Origin: Novosphingobium sp.
GTDB lineage: Bacteria > Pseudomonadota > Alphaproteobacteria > Sphingomonadales > Sphingomonadaceae
NCBI GenBank assembly: GCA_030697365.1
Contig: JAUYQH010000206.1
Location: 1 to 37,754, forward strand
Direction: 5' to 3'
DNA: 37,754 nucleotides
Shown: piece by piece, positions 25,928-35,833 of the stretch
Numbering within the stretch: the first letter of the stretch is position 1
Layout: every line of letters starts with the position of its first letter
Translations under genes and position numbers: made by a program
The notes under the pieces: model-generated
Seen by the model: only the letters and a program-made list of their open reading frames with translations
Told to the model about the DNA's origin: nothing
Databases searched by the model: none

Positions 25928-26143
25928 GGCATTTGTGCAACAGGAGTTGGGCTGCACGACTCTGCCAATGCAATCAGCGTTGACTGTATTGGCGGGTCAT
26001 CGCACCTTGGCATGACAACTACCGGTCGGCGCATCCGCGCCTTCCGCAAACCGGAGCCAGGGCGGGCAATGCCGAATTCGGTACCCACGCCTGCGAGAAT
26101 TAATCAATCGGAACCAGCAGGTTCTGAAGCAGGGAGAATTCGG

Positions 26144-29100
26144 ATGTCGAGATCGGCTTTTCGTACCGCGACTTCATTGGCGGCTTTCGCACTGGCTTCG
26201 GCTTGGGGCCTTCCTGCATTCGCGCAGGATAGCACGGCCACGCTGCCGCAAGACTCCGAGGCAGATGCTCCGGCCGGCGCCGACATTGTCGTCACCGGAT
26301 CGCTGATCCGTGGATCGAGCGAACAAGCGCCGGCTCCCGTCGACGTAATCACCGCCGAGGAGCTAGCCAAGCAGGGATCGCCTTCGGTTATCGATCTGAT
26401 CAAGAATCTGCCGACCTCGAACGGCATCATCGGCGACGCCAACCAGTTCGATTCGCGCTCCCAGGGCAACGAAGGCGCCGCTTCGATCAACTTGCGCGGA
26501 CTTGGTCCGCAGCGCACGCTGGTGCTCCTGAACGGCAAGCGCATCGTGCAGTCGGGCTTCGGCGTTCCGCTGGTCGATGTGAACCTCATTCCCTCGGCCG
26601 CGATCGGCCGGGTCGAGGTGCTGAAGGATGGTGCCGCGGCGACTTATGGCTCCGACGCGATCGCCGGCGTGGTCAACTTCATCACCAAGACCAACCAGGA
26701 AGGCTTCCTGGTTTCGGGCGACTACCGCTACATCGAAGGGTCGAAGGGCGATTACGGCGGCGCGGTCAGCTTCGGACACGAAGAAGATGGGTTCCGGGTA
26801 TTCCTTTCGGCCGGCTATCAGCAGCGCTCGCAGCTTCAGACCATCGATCGCGACTTCACCGTAAGGCCGTTTCCGGAAAATCCACAGGGCGGGTATTCGG
26901 GCGGCGGCAATCCCGGCAACTTCGACTTCAACGGCTTTGCCCCGTTCACCGATCCCGTCAGCGGTCGCGCGTTCGGCCCGGTCAACTTCATCCGCGACCT
27001 CGGTTGCGAGACAGTCGGCGGTTTCCGCAGCCAGCCCGGTTCGACCGTGGACCGCTGCTTCACCAATTTCGCGCAGTTCGACAACCTCGTCGAGCCCGAG
27101 AAGCGCTTCCAGATATTCATGGATACGGAGTTTGAACTTACCGACAGCACCACACTGCGGTTGAACGGGCTGTGGGGACATTCCGACACCCAGATCACGA
27201 CTTCGCCGAGCTACCTGCCGACGCTGCCGCCCTCTGCCAACGCTGCGTTGGGCGGTGCCGGGTTCTTCCAGATCCCGACTTACGCGCCCGCGCTGCGCGA
27301 TTACTGCCGCACCTTTGGCGTGGTAGCGGGTTGCTCCGTCGATGCGGCCGGCAATCCGACCCAGCCCGCGCTCGCTTTCCCGGTGCTTGCCCGCCCGCTG
27401 TTCCTCAGCGGCAACCCTCTGTTCGACAACAAGCGCGGATCGGCGGTGTCCGATCGCGAATCGGATCAGTTCCTGGCGTCGGCAGAGATCCGCTCGACGC
27501 TCAGCGACTCGCTCGATCTGACCGCCGGGGTGACGTACAGCGAATACGACCGGGTCGTGTTCGGCACCGATACGCTGGGCGATCTGTTCCAGAACGCGCT
27601 CGCCGGATTCGGTGGCCCTAATTGCGCTTTCGCCTCGACCGCGTCGCGCGCCGGGCTCACTCCCACGCAGCTCGCCGCGGTCGCCGGAACCCAAGGCTGC
27701 ACCTTCTTCAACCCGTTCTCGACCGCGATCCAGGTCAACCCGGTGACCGGGCAGACCAACCCCAACTTCGCGGGAAGCCGCGGCACCAATGGCTTGTCTG
27801 CCACGCCCGGCGCGGGGCTGGTCAACGACGTCGCCACGATAGGCAACTTCTTCCGGCAGGACCTGAGCACGGTCGCCAACACCCGCCAGTGGGTAGCCGA
27901 TCTGGTGTTGTCCGGCCAATCGGGCTTCAACCTGCCGGGTGGGCAGGTGGGCTTCGCGGTCGGCGCACAATATCGCAAGAACTACTACTCGCGCACGTAC
28001 AGCCCGATCAACAACCTCGACTTCTTCCCGTGCCCCGGAACCCCGCTCAATCCGGCGGCAACCTGCACGCCGCAAACCGGCGCGCTGGGATTCCTCGGCA
28101 CCAACCGGAACATCCGCTCGAACGCAGACGTATATGCCGCGTTTGCCGAACTCCAGCTCCCGATCACCGATGCGGTCCAGGTCCAGCTTTCGGCACGTTA
28201 CGAGGATTACGGCGGGGCGGTGGGCTCGACATTCGATCCCCAGGCGCGCGTGAAAATCGAACTGACCGACTGGCTTTCGGTTCGCGGCGGCGCGGGCACG
28301 ACCTTCCGCGGACCTCCTCCGCAGAACCTTTCGGGTAACCTCACTTCGCTTCAGGTGATCGGCACCGCGTTCCGCGCGATCGATATCACCGGCAACCCCG
28401 ACCTGGCACCGGAGAGCGCGACGACCTACAGCGGGGGAGTGATCGTCGACACCGGGATATTCAAAGCCAGCCTCGACTATTTCCGCTACGAGTTCGACGG
28501 ACCGATCGAGAGCGAACCCGTCTCGTGAATCGTCACCGCGTTGTTCGGCGCCAGCGGCACGGCTAACTGCAACAACCCGGCTTTCGCCGCACTGCAGGCG
28601 CGTTTTACCTTCACCGCCGCAGGTTGCGGCATCGGCAATGTCCAGCGCTTGCGGACCAATGTGATCAACTCCGCCGATATCAAGACCTCGGGCATCGACT
28701 TCCAGGCCTCGCTTCAGGACGACTTCGGCGATCTCGAACTGACCGGCGGCGTGAGCGGTACTTACGTAATCGATTACAAAGTCGATGACGTGACTGTCGA
28801 GGGGATCTTGGTCCAGCCTGCGTTCGACGGTGTGGGATTGCTCAACTTCCAGACGTCGGCCTATCCGCTGCCCCAATGGAAGGGCAACGCCTATATCCAG
28901 GGCGAGACCGGACCGCATTCGCTGCGAGTCCAGTACAACTACATCGACGGCTACACCGATCAGCGCACCACTATCTTCACCGGAGCGGCCAATGCCGGCA
29001 CACTCGCCGGCGCGACGGTGGCGACAGGAAAGCAGATCGGCAGCTTCAAGACGATCGATGCGACCTATCGTCTGGCGCTCGACACCGGCACCACGGTCTC

Positions 29101-29224
29101 GGTCTCGGCGCTCAACATCCTGGACAAGGATCCTCCGTTCGCTCGGCTTGATTTCAACTACGATCCATTCACCGCAAGCCCGCTTGGCTTCACGGTGAAG
29201 GTCGCGGTTTCTCAGGCGTTCTGA
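26144..29224 (+). CDS. TonB-dependent outer-membrane receptor, interrupted by an in-frame TGA
   Basis: The gene encodes a TonB-dependent transporter of about 1026 codons. A signal peptide (TSLAAFALASAWGLPAFA) is followed by DIVVTGSLIRG (TonB-box and plug start), the plug domain (VDVITAEELAKQGSPSVIDL, INLRGLGPQRTLVLLNGKR, YGSDAIAGVVNFI), and a long beta-barrel ending in aromatic-tipped strands (FTVKVAVSQAF, C-terminal Phe). AGGGAGA precedes ATG 26144. A TGA at 28526-28528 (codon 795, after GPIESEPVS) splits an otherwise continuous frame; the downstream part resumes at once with IVTALFGASGTANCNN, barrel sequence typical of the family. One base change (GGA to TGA, Gly) explains it. Either a pseudogene or a sequence error; substrate unknown. 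A strong stem-loop follows. Confidence 0.92.
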
Positions 29225-29234
29225 GCGTCCAGGA

Positions 29235-29265
29235 CAACCCCGGGCGGGTGAACTGCCCGGGGTTG
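29235..29265 (+). terminator. Stem-loop terminator after the TonB-dependent receptor
   Basis: CAACCCCGGGC (29235-29245) pairs perfectly with GCCCGGGGTTG (29255-29265) around a 9-base loop, 11 bases after the receptor stop. There is no T-run behind the stem, so it is a GC-rich terminator-like hairpin typical of high-GC genomes. Confidence 0.7.
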
Positions 29266-29489
29266 CCGTTCCAGGTGCCTTCGCCCATGCTATCCGCATA
29301 AATCGGGAGCAGGGCGGATGAGCGTGGGCGCGTGCGCGGGCTGAGGGTCGGGCTGCCTGGCGGCGGATCGTCGGGTACGACCGTCCCCATGCTGGTGCGC
29401 AATGCAGCCTTGGTGAGTCACGATGCCCACAGCGTCGGCGAGGCGTTTCGAGGGCTGCTGAGGCATGCGCGCCCTGAGGCGGACCCGAG

Positions 29490-31832
29490 GTGAGCGAAGT
29501 TGCGCGCGATCGGCAAGAGCCGGCGGTTGAGTCCGATAGGCCCCCGGTCATCGTGCTCGCCGCCGCGAAGGGCCAGACCGAACGCGAGCTCATCCAGGAC
29601 TGGCTCGCACCGGGGGAAGGGCCGGACGCCCAACTGTTCGTGTTCGAGCGCCAGGACGGTCCGTCTTCGGCGGATGTCGCTCGCCTCGTCGCCTCGCTCG
29701 ACGACGACCGTGTGATCCTCGCGCCCGTGCGGGTCGCCTGGCTCGCGCCCGAGCACGGCGGGAGGCGCGTCGTGGAGTGGCGTGATCTCCTATCGGGCAA
29801 CGATCCGCGCTACCCTTCGGAACGGCTCAAGCGTCGGCTTGTGGCGCTTGGTGAAACCGGGCGCTGGGTCATCGCCGAGGCCGAATCCGCGGCGCTTTCC
29901 ACGCTGCGCGCGCGGTGGAAGCAGCGCACCGGCGGCGGGATCGATTCCGACTTTGCCGGGTTCGTCGCGCGCCAGGCCGAGCTAGCTCTCGAACGCGCCG
30001 AAGTCCGGGTGCAGGGCCGCCGCTACAAGGCACCGCGGATTGCGCCCGAGGATGTGGCGGCCACGCCGGGCTATCGTGAAGGGCTTGCGCGCCTCGCCAC
30101 TGACTTGGGCCAATCCGAAGCCGAGCTTCGTGCCGAAGCCGCGGGCTATCTCCACGAACTGCGCACCGAGCGCAGTCCGCTGGTGCTCGACCTGATCATG
30201 CGGTTCTTCCGCTGGGCCTATTCGCGCGCCTATGGCGAGATCGACCTGATCGAAGGCCAGGTTGCGGCGCTCGGGCCGCTGATGGCCCGCTATCCGGCGC
30301 TGATCCTGCCCAGCCACAAGGCCAACCTCGACGCGCCGATCGTCGATACCGTGTTGTGGGAGCACGGCCTGCCGCCACCGACCCTGTTCGCCGGGATCAA
30401 CATGAGCTTCTGGCCGATGGGTCCGTTGATGCGCAAGGCGGGGCGGATTTTCGTGCGGCGGGGGATCGCCGACAATCCGGTCTATCGCTTCGCGCTGCGC
30501 GAATACCTCGCCTACATGATCGAGCGACGGTTCAGCCTTGAATGGTTTCCCGAAGGCACCCGCTCGCGAACCGGCAAGCTGCTCCCGCCCAAGCTGGGGC
30601 TGATGACTTACGTGGTCGATGCCTATCGCCAAGGGCGGATCGAGGACGTCAAGCTGGTCCCGGTCGCGCTGGTCTATGACCAGGTCTACGAGACCGCCGA
30701 CTTCATCCGCGAAGCGCGGGGCGAGGCCAAGCCGGCAGAATCGCTGCGCTGGATGCTGTCGTACTTGCGCGCGCTGCGGCGGCCTTATGGCAAGGCCTAT
30801 CTGCGCGTCGGCGAACCGCTGTCGATGCGCGAGGCACTGGGACCGCCCGATCCCGGGCTCGATCCCAAGTCGCCCGAGGCTTTGCTGGCGATGCAGAAGC
30901 TGGCGCTGGCGGTGTCGTGGCGCACCAACCAGGTCACCCCGATCACCGGGATTGCGCTGGTCTCGTTCGCGCTCCTCGCCACAGGAGGCCGTGCGGTGCC
31001 GCGGGCGCGGCTCGAGCGATACGCGGCCCTGGCGGTGGCGCATGCTCGCACGCGCAACCAGCCGCTGGCCGACAGCGCCCGCCTCGACGAACCCGGCAAG
31101 CTCGGGACTGCGCTGGACGCGCTGATCGGCTCCGGCGTGGTAGTGCTACACGATACCGGTCACGAAATGGTCTATGGCATCGGAGGCGGCCAGCACATTG
31201 CAGCCGCGTTCTACCGCAATTCGATGCTCCACTTCGTGCTCGACCGCGCGATCGGCGAACTGGCGGTGCTGAGCGCGGCAAGCACCGCGCCAAAGGAGCG
31301 CGAAGAGGCGTTCTTCGCTGCGGCGGTGCGCAGCCGCGAGGCGCTCAAGTTCGAGTTCTTCTTCCGCGAGCGTCCCGCCTTTGAGCGCGCGATGGGTGAG
31401 GAAATGGACTTGATCGCGCCCGATTGGCGCGAGATGCTGCGCACCGCGGCGATGCCCGAAACAGCGTTCCGCGCGATCTTCGGCGGGGTCGGGACTGCGC
31501 ATTCGGCGCTGCGCGCGTTTGTCGAAGCTTATTCAGTGGTCGCCGAATTGTTGGTTCGTGCCCCGCTCGATGTGCCTGCGGACCGCCAGGGGATCGTGTC
31601 CGCGGCGTGCGGGCTGGGACGCCAGTACCTGCTCGAACGGAAATTGTGCAATGCCGAGTCCGTATCGCGGCCGTTGTTCGCCACCGCGCTCGAACTGGCG
31701 GCAAATCTGCACCTGACCGAGCCCGGCCCCGACCTCGCCGAACGGCGGGGCGCCTTCCGCCAGCGCTTGCTCGTCACACTGGCGACGCTGGAAATGATCG
31801 AGACGATAACTCGCGAGACGCTGGAGGCGTAA
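29490..31832 (+). CDS. plsB: PlsB-family glycerol-3-phosphate 1-O-acyltransferase
   Basis: The 780-aa membrane-associated enzyme probably acylates glycerol-3-phosphate at position 1. Acyltransferase blocks are in order: block I SHKANLDAP (HX4D, near residue 275), block II AGRIFVRRGIADNP, block III WFPEGTRSRTGKLLPPKLGL (near 352), block IV KLVPVALVYDQVYE. A long N-terminal region (about 200 residues, Glu/Asp-rich, with no motif I can name) and a helical C-terminus fit PlsB length. GTG 29490 is the only start after an in-frame TGA at 29475. Its stop directly abuts the stop of the convergent hydrolase gene. The HX4D block reads SHKAN rather than the common SHRS. Confidence 0.9.
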   Translation: MSEVARDRQEPAVESDRPPVIVLAAAKGQTERELIQDWLAPGEGPDAQLFVFERQDGPSSADVARLVASLDDDRVILAPVRVAWLAPEHGGRRVVEWRDLLSGNDPRYPSERLKRRLVALGETGRWVIAEAESAALSTLRARWKQRTGGGIDSDFAGFVARQAELALERAEVRVQGRRYKAPRIAPEDVAATPGYREGLARLATDLGQSEAELRAEAAGYLHELRTERSPLVLDLIMRFFRWAYSRAYGEIDLIEGQVAALGPLMARYPALILPSHKANLDAPIVDTVLWEHGLPPPTLFAGINMSFWPMGPLMRKAGRIFVRRGIADNPVYRFALREYLAYMIERRFSLEWFPEGTRSRTGKLLPPKLGLMTYVVDAYRQGRIEDVKLVPVALVYDQVYETADFIREARGEAKPAESLRWMLSYLRALRRPYGKAYLRVGEPLSMREALGPPDPGLDPKSPEALLAMQKLALAVSWRTNQVTPITGIALVSFALLATGGRAVPRARLERYAALAVAHARTRNQPLADSARLDEPGKLGTALDALIGSGVVVLHDTGHEMVYGIGGGQHIAAAFYRNSMLHFVLDRAIGELAVLSAASTAPKEREEAFFAAAVRSREALKFEFFFRERPAFERAMGEEMDLIAPDWREMLRTAAMPETAFRAIFGGVGTAHSALRAFVEAYSVVAELLVRAPLDVPADRQGIVSAACGLGRQYLLERKLCNAESVSRPLFATALELAANLHLTEPGPDLAERRGAFRQRLLVTLATLEMIETITRETLEA

Positions 31833-32663
31833 TCACCGCCCCGGGTGCGCTTCGAGCCAGTCGGCGGTGAGCGCCAGGACTTCCGCGCGCTCGGGCTCGT
31901 TGAAGATTTCGTGGAACAGGCCGGGCCAGATGCGGATCGTTTTGTCCGTACTGGCTATCGCAGCGAAGATCGGCGCGGCATCGACCGCGGAAACCAGAGC
32001 GTCGGCGTCGCCATGCATCAACAGGCAGGGGACGGTAAGCGCGCCGACCCGCGCCGGGTAGGACCGGATCGCGCGGAACATCTCGTGCGCGGTGCGCGCC
32101 GGAACTTTGCCCCGGTAGACCAGCGGATCGGCGACATAATCCGCGACCACCGCCGGGTCGCGGCTCACTGCGTTGGCGTCGAGCGCGATCATCCCGGTGC
32201 GCGGGGCGACGGCCGAAACCAGCGCCAGCAGCCAGCGCTGCATCGTGGGCAGACGGCCGCCGATCGCGGGTCCCGACAGCACCAGCCCGGAAAGCTTGTC
32301 CTGATGCCCCAGAGCATAGTTGAGCGCCAGCGATCCGCCCATGCTGTGGCCGATCAGCTTGACCGCAGTCTGACCGCTTTCGGCGCGCACCTTGTCGACC
32401 AGCGTATCGATGTCGGCATCGGCTTGCGCAAACCGCTCGATCAACGCGCGCGCGCCTTCGGACTTGCCGTGGCCGTGGTGATCGAGCGCGTGGACCGCGA
32501 ACCCGCGGTCAGTCAGGAACCGCGCGACTGCGTCGTAACGCCCCGAATGTTCGGCATAGCCGTGCGCGATCACCACCTGGTCGCGCGCCGAGCCGTCGGG
32601 TAGCCAGCTCTGCGTGAAGATGCGCCGTCCGCGCGTGCCCTCAAGCCAGAATTCAGTCGCCAT
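31833..32663 (-). CDS. Alpha/beta hydrolase, monoacylglycerol-lipase-like
   Basis: The 276-aa hydrolase has the family opening FWLEGTRGRRIFTQSWLP and the AHGYAEHSGRYDAVARFL motif, the nucleophile elbow GHSMGG (Ser107), Asp in LLMHGDADALVS, and His in LFHEIFNEPERAEV. This matches the serine aminopeptidase S33 / lysophospholipase group acting on monoacylglycerol or lysophospholipid. It overlaps the HAD-acyltransferase gene by 11 bases at its start, so the pair is an operon. The stop codon lies immediately next to the plsB stop with no spacer. Confidence 0.9.
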   Translation of the reverse strand: MATEFWLEGTRGRRIFTQSWLPDGSARDQVVIAHGYAEHSGRYDAVARFLTDRGFAVHALDHHGHGKSEGARALIERFAQADADIDTLVDKVRAESGQTAVKLIGHSMGGSLALNYALGHQDKLSGLVLSGPAIGGRLPTMQRWLLALVSAVAPRTGMIALDANAVSRDPAVVADYVADPLVYRGKVPARTAHEMFRAIRSYPARVGALTVPCLLMHGDADALVSAVDAAPIFAAIASTDKTIRIWPGLFHEIFNEPERAEVLALTADWLEAHPGR

Positions 32664-34206
32664 CGGGCCAGCTCTCCAGCGTATCGAGGAACATCTGGCG
32701 CACTTCGGCCACGTGCTTGTCGATGGTCTTTGCGCTCCACCCGCCGGTCTGCACCGGGGGCAGTACCGCGATATCGACCGTGCCCGCGCGCATCAGCTTG
32801 GCGTCGCGCCCGCCCACGTCGAGCGCGTTGCGAATCACGATCGGGACGATCGGCACGCCCGCCTGCATCGCCATGTGGAACGGGCCCTTCTTGAAAGACC
32901 CCAACGGCACGGTCATGTCGCGGATGCGGGTTCCTTCGGGGGCGATCATGATCGAATAGCCCTGCTCGATCAGTGCGGTCACTGGCTGCAACGCCTTGGC
33001 CGCCTCGGCCGCGGTGCCGCCGCTGCGCTCGACGAACGCGACGGGCATCAGCTGCGCCATCATTCGCGTGATGGGATTGCTCTTGAGCTCGGCCTTTCCC
33101 ACTCCCGCCAGATCGGTGCGGACCAGCGCGCCGACGAAGAATGCGTCGAAGTTGTTGCGGTGGTTGAACAGGAACACCGCCGGGCGCTGCGCCCACAGGT
33201 TCTTGCGGCCCACGACGTTGAGCTTGACGTTGGAGGCGAGCAGCACCGAGTCCGCCCACACCGGCAGCGCCATGTTGGCGCCAGCGCGCTTGTCGCGGGT
33301 CAGCATTCCCCAGGCGAAGCCGGTGTAGAGCAGCGGCATCAGGCTGAACAAGCCGGTGGCGAAGCGGGTCAGCAGTTCGGGGGTGGTCGATCCGCGGCTC
33401 GAATGGCGCAAAACCCCCCAGCCGTGCGCCTTGGCCGCCGCGGCCAGCGCGCGGCCGGGATTGGTCGGTACCGGGTGCCCGACCGCCTCCATCAGCCCGA
33501 TCTCCTCGTCGCCATCGGCGTAGAACCAGGTGTCGGCGAGCTTGGCCTTGCGCGTGCGGACGAAGCCGCGGACCGCGGCCTCCTTGCCCGGCCCCCACAT
33601 CTGCGGCTCGAGCAGGCGCCCGGTCAGCACCCCGTCCTTCGCCTCGCAGACCGAGGTCATCACGTGTTCGATCCCCAGAAACCGCGCGGTCGGTTCGACC
33701 TGGAAGCGCGTCGCCGAACTGGCGATGGCGATCGTGTGGCCGGCTTTGCGGTGCGCCATCAGGATCGCGACCATTTCGGGATAGACCTTGTCGGCCAGGA
33801 CCTTGTCGAACAGCTTCTCGCCCAGCGCCTCGAGCGCGTCCTCGCGCTTGCCCTTCCATTTGCCGATCGCCTGCGCGAGTAGATCCTGCATCTCGATCGC
33901 GCCCGCGACCGAGCGCGCCATTGCGGTCATCGCGTCGGCCAGGTCCATCGCGCCCATCTCGCGCCGCCGCAGCTGGTGCTGGAAGAACACGCTGGCCGAG
34001 TAGCCGTTGATCAGGGTGCCGTCGAAATCGAACACCGCGATGGTTTTCGGCCCTTGCTGCGCGGCCTCGATCCGCTTGACTGCGGCGGCGACGTCGAGCC
34101 GGGTGGCGCTGCGGCGTGAGGTGGCAGCATCGGCGAGCGCTTCGGCCGCATCCTCGCGCGCTTCGGCGCGGTCGGCGGCGTCGGGTCCGGCTGCAAACTT
34201 GCCCAT
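32653..34206 (-). CDS. HAD-IB phosphatase / PlsC-type acyltransferase fusion
   Basis: The 517-aa protein joins two enzymes. Residues about 52-290 are a HAD-IB phosphatase: IAVFDFDGTLINGYSASVFF (nucleophile Asp near 57), the SSATRFQVEP motif, and the terminal YADGDEEIGLMEAVGHPVP motif. Residues about 320-500 are a PlsC-like 1-acylglycerol-3-phosphate acyltransferase with FLFNHRNNFDAFFVG (HX4D), IAPEGTRIRD and PIVPIVIRNAL. Such fusions are known in bacteria and would let one protein make phosphatidate and dephosphorylate an intermediate. ATG 34206 follows GGGGA; ATG 34233 and 34254 are alternatives. It is divergent from the phospholipase D gene. Confidence 0.92.
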   Translation of the reverse strand: MGKFAAGPDAADRAEAREDAAEALADAATSRRSATRLDVAAAVKRIEAAQQGPKTIAVFDFDGTLINGYSASVFFQHQLRRREMGAMDLADAMTAMARSVAGAIEMQDLLAQAIGKWKGKREDALEALGEKLFDKVLADKVYPEMVAILMAHRKAGHTIAIASSATRFQVEPTARFLGIEHVMTSVCEAKDGVLTGRLLEPQMWGPGKEAAVRGFVRTRKAKLADTWFYADGDEEIGLMEAVGHPVPTNPGRALAAAAKAHGWGVLRHSSRGSTTPELLTRFATGLFSLMPLLYTGFAWGMLTRDKRAGANMALPVWADSVLLASNVKLNVVGRKNLWAQRPAVFLFNHRNNFDAFFVGALVRTDLAGVGKAELKSNPITRMMAQLMPVAFVERSGGTAAEAAKALQPVTALIEQGYSIMIAPEGTRIRDMTVPLGSFKKGPFHMAMQAGVPIVPIVIRNALDVGGRDAKLMRAGTVDIAVLPPVQTGGWSAKTIDKHVAEVRQMFLDTLESWPDGD

Positions 34207-34341
34207 CGCTGTGTCCCCGTGTTCCCCCGGCATAGGAGCAGTCTTCGCCTTCATCGGCAAGCGCCCCGGAACGATGCAGCCGGGTTGTGGTTGCGCAACT
34301 GGTGCGTCCATACCAAAGAAGGCGCGAAGCGGGGGATTTGC

Positions 34342-35811
34342 ATGGCAGAAGTGCCGCAATCGAAATCGGTCTGGCGCTACGCGAAGGCCTCGAAGGCGCA
34401 CGTCGTCGTCGATGCGGAAGAGTACTACGCAAAGATGCGCGAGGCGATGCTCGCCGCCGAGCACCGAATCATGTTGATCGGGTGGGACTTCGATACCCGC
34501 ATCTTGCTGTGCCGACGCGAGCCCGGCTTTCGCGCTGCCCGCGGCGATCCGCCCGATCGGCTGGGCGACTTCATCCTGTGGCTGGCGCGGCGCAAACCGA
34601 GGCTCGAAATTCGCTTGCTCAAGTGGAATTTCGGCGCGCTCAAGATGTTTCTGCGCGGAACGATGCCGTTGCATCTCCTGCGCTGGTGGATGACCCCGGG
34701 GATCGACTTCAAGTTCGACGGTGCGCATCCCGTCGGGTGTAGCCATCACCAGAAGATCGTGGTTATCGACGATACTTTCGCGGTTTGCGGCGGGATCGAC
34801 ATGACCGGTGACCGCTGGGACACGTCCGCCCACATCGAGGACGATCCGCGCCGTATGCGTCCCACGGGAAAGCCTTATGGACCGTGGCACGATTGCACCA
34901 TGGCGCTCGAAGGCGAAGCCGCGCGCGTGCTTGGCGACTACGGCCGCGAGCGGTGGGTGCAGGCGGGCGGCAAGGCGATGGAGCCATGCCCCCCGCGTGA
35001 CGGCTCGCCATGGCCCGAATCGTTGAGTGCCGAGTTCAACGATGTCGATATCGGGCTTGCACGGACGCGTTCGAAATACGAAGATATCGTCGAGACCCGC
35101 GAGATCGAGGCGCTGTTCCTCGAACAGATCGCGCGGGCAAGGCACTTCATCTACGCCGAAAGCCAGTATTTCGCCTCGCGCAAGGTGGCCGAGGCGATCG
35201 GCGCGCGGCTCGCCGAGCCCGACCCGCCCGAGATCGTGGTGATCAACCCCGAATCCGCGGACGGCTGGCTGGAACAGGCGGCGATGGACACCGCCCGCAT
35301 CCGCCTGCTCCATGCCTTGCGCGACCGCGATCACGCCAAGCGCTTCAGCCTGTGGTGCCCTTACGCCAGCAAGGGCACGCCGATTTACGTCCACGCCAAA
35401 GTGATGATCGTCGACGACGAGGTGCTGCGGGTCGGCTCGGCCAATCTCAACAATCGCTCGATGGGGCTCGACAGCGAGTTCGACGTGTTCATCGATGCGG
35501 CACGCTCGGGCGGGGATGCGGCGCGCAATGCAATTCGCAGGCTTCGCGTGTCGCTCCTGGCCGAGCACACCGGGATGGAGCCCGAGGCCGTCGCGGAGCT
35601 GCTCGACCAGAACGGCTCGATGGCGGGGATGCTCGACGCGGTCGCCAAGGGTGGCAAGTGCCTGCGCCGCTACGAAATTCGTCCGCTGACCGAGGCCGAA
35701 GAAGCCATCGCCGATGCCGAGGCGCTCGATCCCGAGCGGCCCGAGGAAATGCTGTCGTTCTACAATCGCCGCGGCCTGTTCCGTTCGCGCATCCTGCGGC
35801 GCCCGAATTGA
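34342..35811 (+). CDS. Phospholipase D / cardiolipin-synthase family protein
   Basis: The 489-aa protein has two HKD motifs: HHQKIVVIDDTFAVCGGID (His near residue 135) and HAKVMIVDDEVLRVGSAN (near 350), the signature of the PLD superfamily. The first appears with His-His-Gln-Lys. No N-terminal membrane span is seen, so hydrolytic PLD is as likely as cardiolipin synthase. ATG 34342 follows GGGGGA and matches the start of the conserved region (SVWRYAKASKAHVVVDAEEY). The divergent 135-base gap upstream contains the palindrome GTTGCGCAAC (34290-34299). A role in phospholipid turnover fits the neighbouring acyltransferases. Confidence 0.9.
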   Translation: MAEVPQSKSVWRYAKASKAHVVVDAEEYYAKMREAMLAAEHRIMLIGWDFDTRILLCRREPGFRAARGDPPDRLGDFILWLARRKPRLEIRLLKWNFGALKMFLRGTMPLHLLRWWMTPGIDFKFDGAHPVGCSHHQKIVVIDDTFAVCGGIDMTGDRWDTSAHIEDDPRRMRPTGKPYGPWHDCTMALEGEAARVLGDYGRERWVQAGGKAMEPCPPRDGSPWPESLSAEFNDVDIGLARTRSKYEDIVETREIEALFLEQIARARHFIYAESQYFASRKVAEAIGARLAEPDPPEIVVINPESADGWLEQAAMDTARIRLLHALRDRDHAKRFSLWCPYASKGTPIYVHAKVMIVDDEVLRVGSANLNNRSMGLDSEFDVFIDAARSGGDAARNAIRRLRVSLLAEHTGMEPEAVAELLDQNGSMAGMLDAVAKGGKCLRRYEIRPLTEAEEAIADAEALDPERPEEMLSFYNRRGLFRSRILRRPN

Positions 35812-35833
35812 TGAAAATTGCGAGGGGATAGTG

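Noticed and set aside
28526..28528. Selenocysteine or other recoding at the receptor TGA
   Set aside because: No Cys or redox role is expected in this barrel region, no adjacent SECIS-like hairpin is evident, and the expected residue is Gly. The other gene with an internal stop uses TAG, so one recoding rule cannot explain both.
29332..29493. 53-codon frame whose stop overlaps the plsB GTG
   Set aside because: It has only a GTG start without a ribosome site and no recognisable motif. The GTGA overlap is suggestive, but there is not enough support to call a gene.
26363..29800. Very long open frame (1145 codons) on the minus strand opposite the TonB-dependent receptor
   Set aside because: It is an antisense shadow created by high third-position GC in the receptor gene. 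Its translation is Arg/Ala/Gly-rich with no domain. Similar shadows occur opposite mcm, pccA and the M16 gene.
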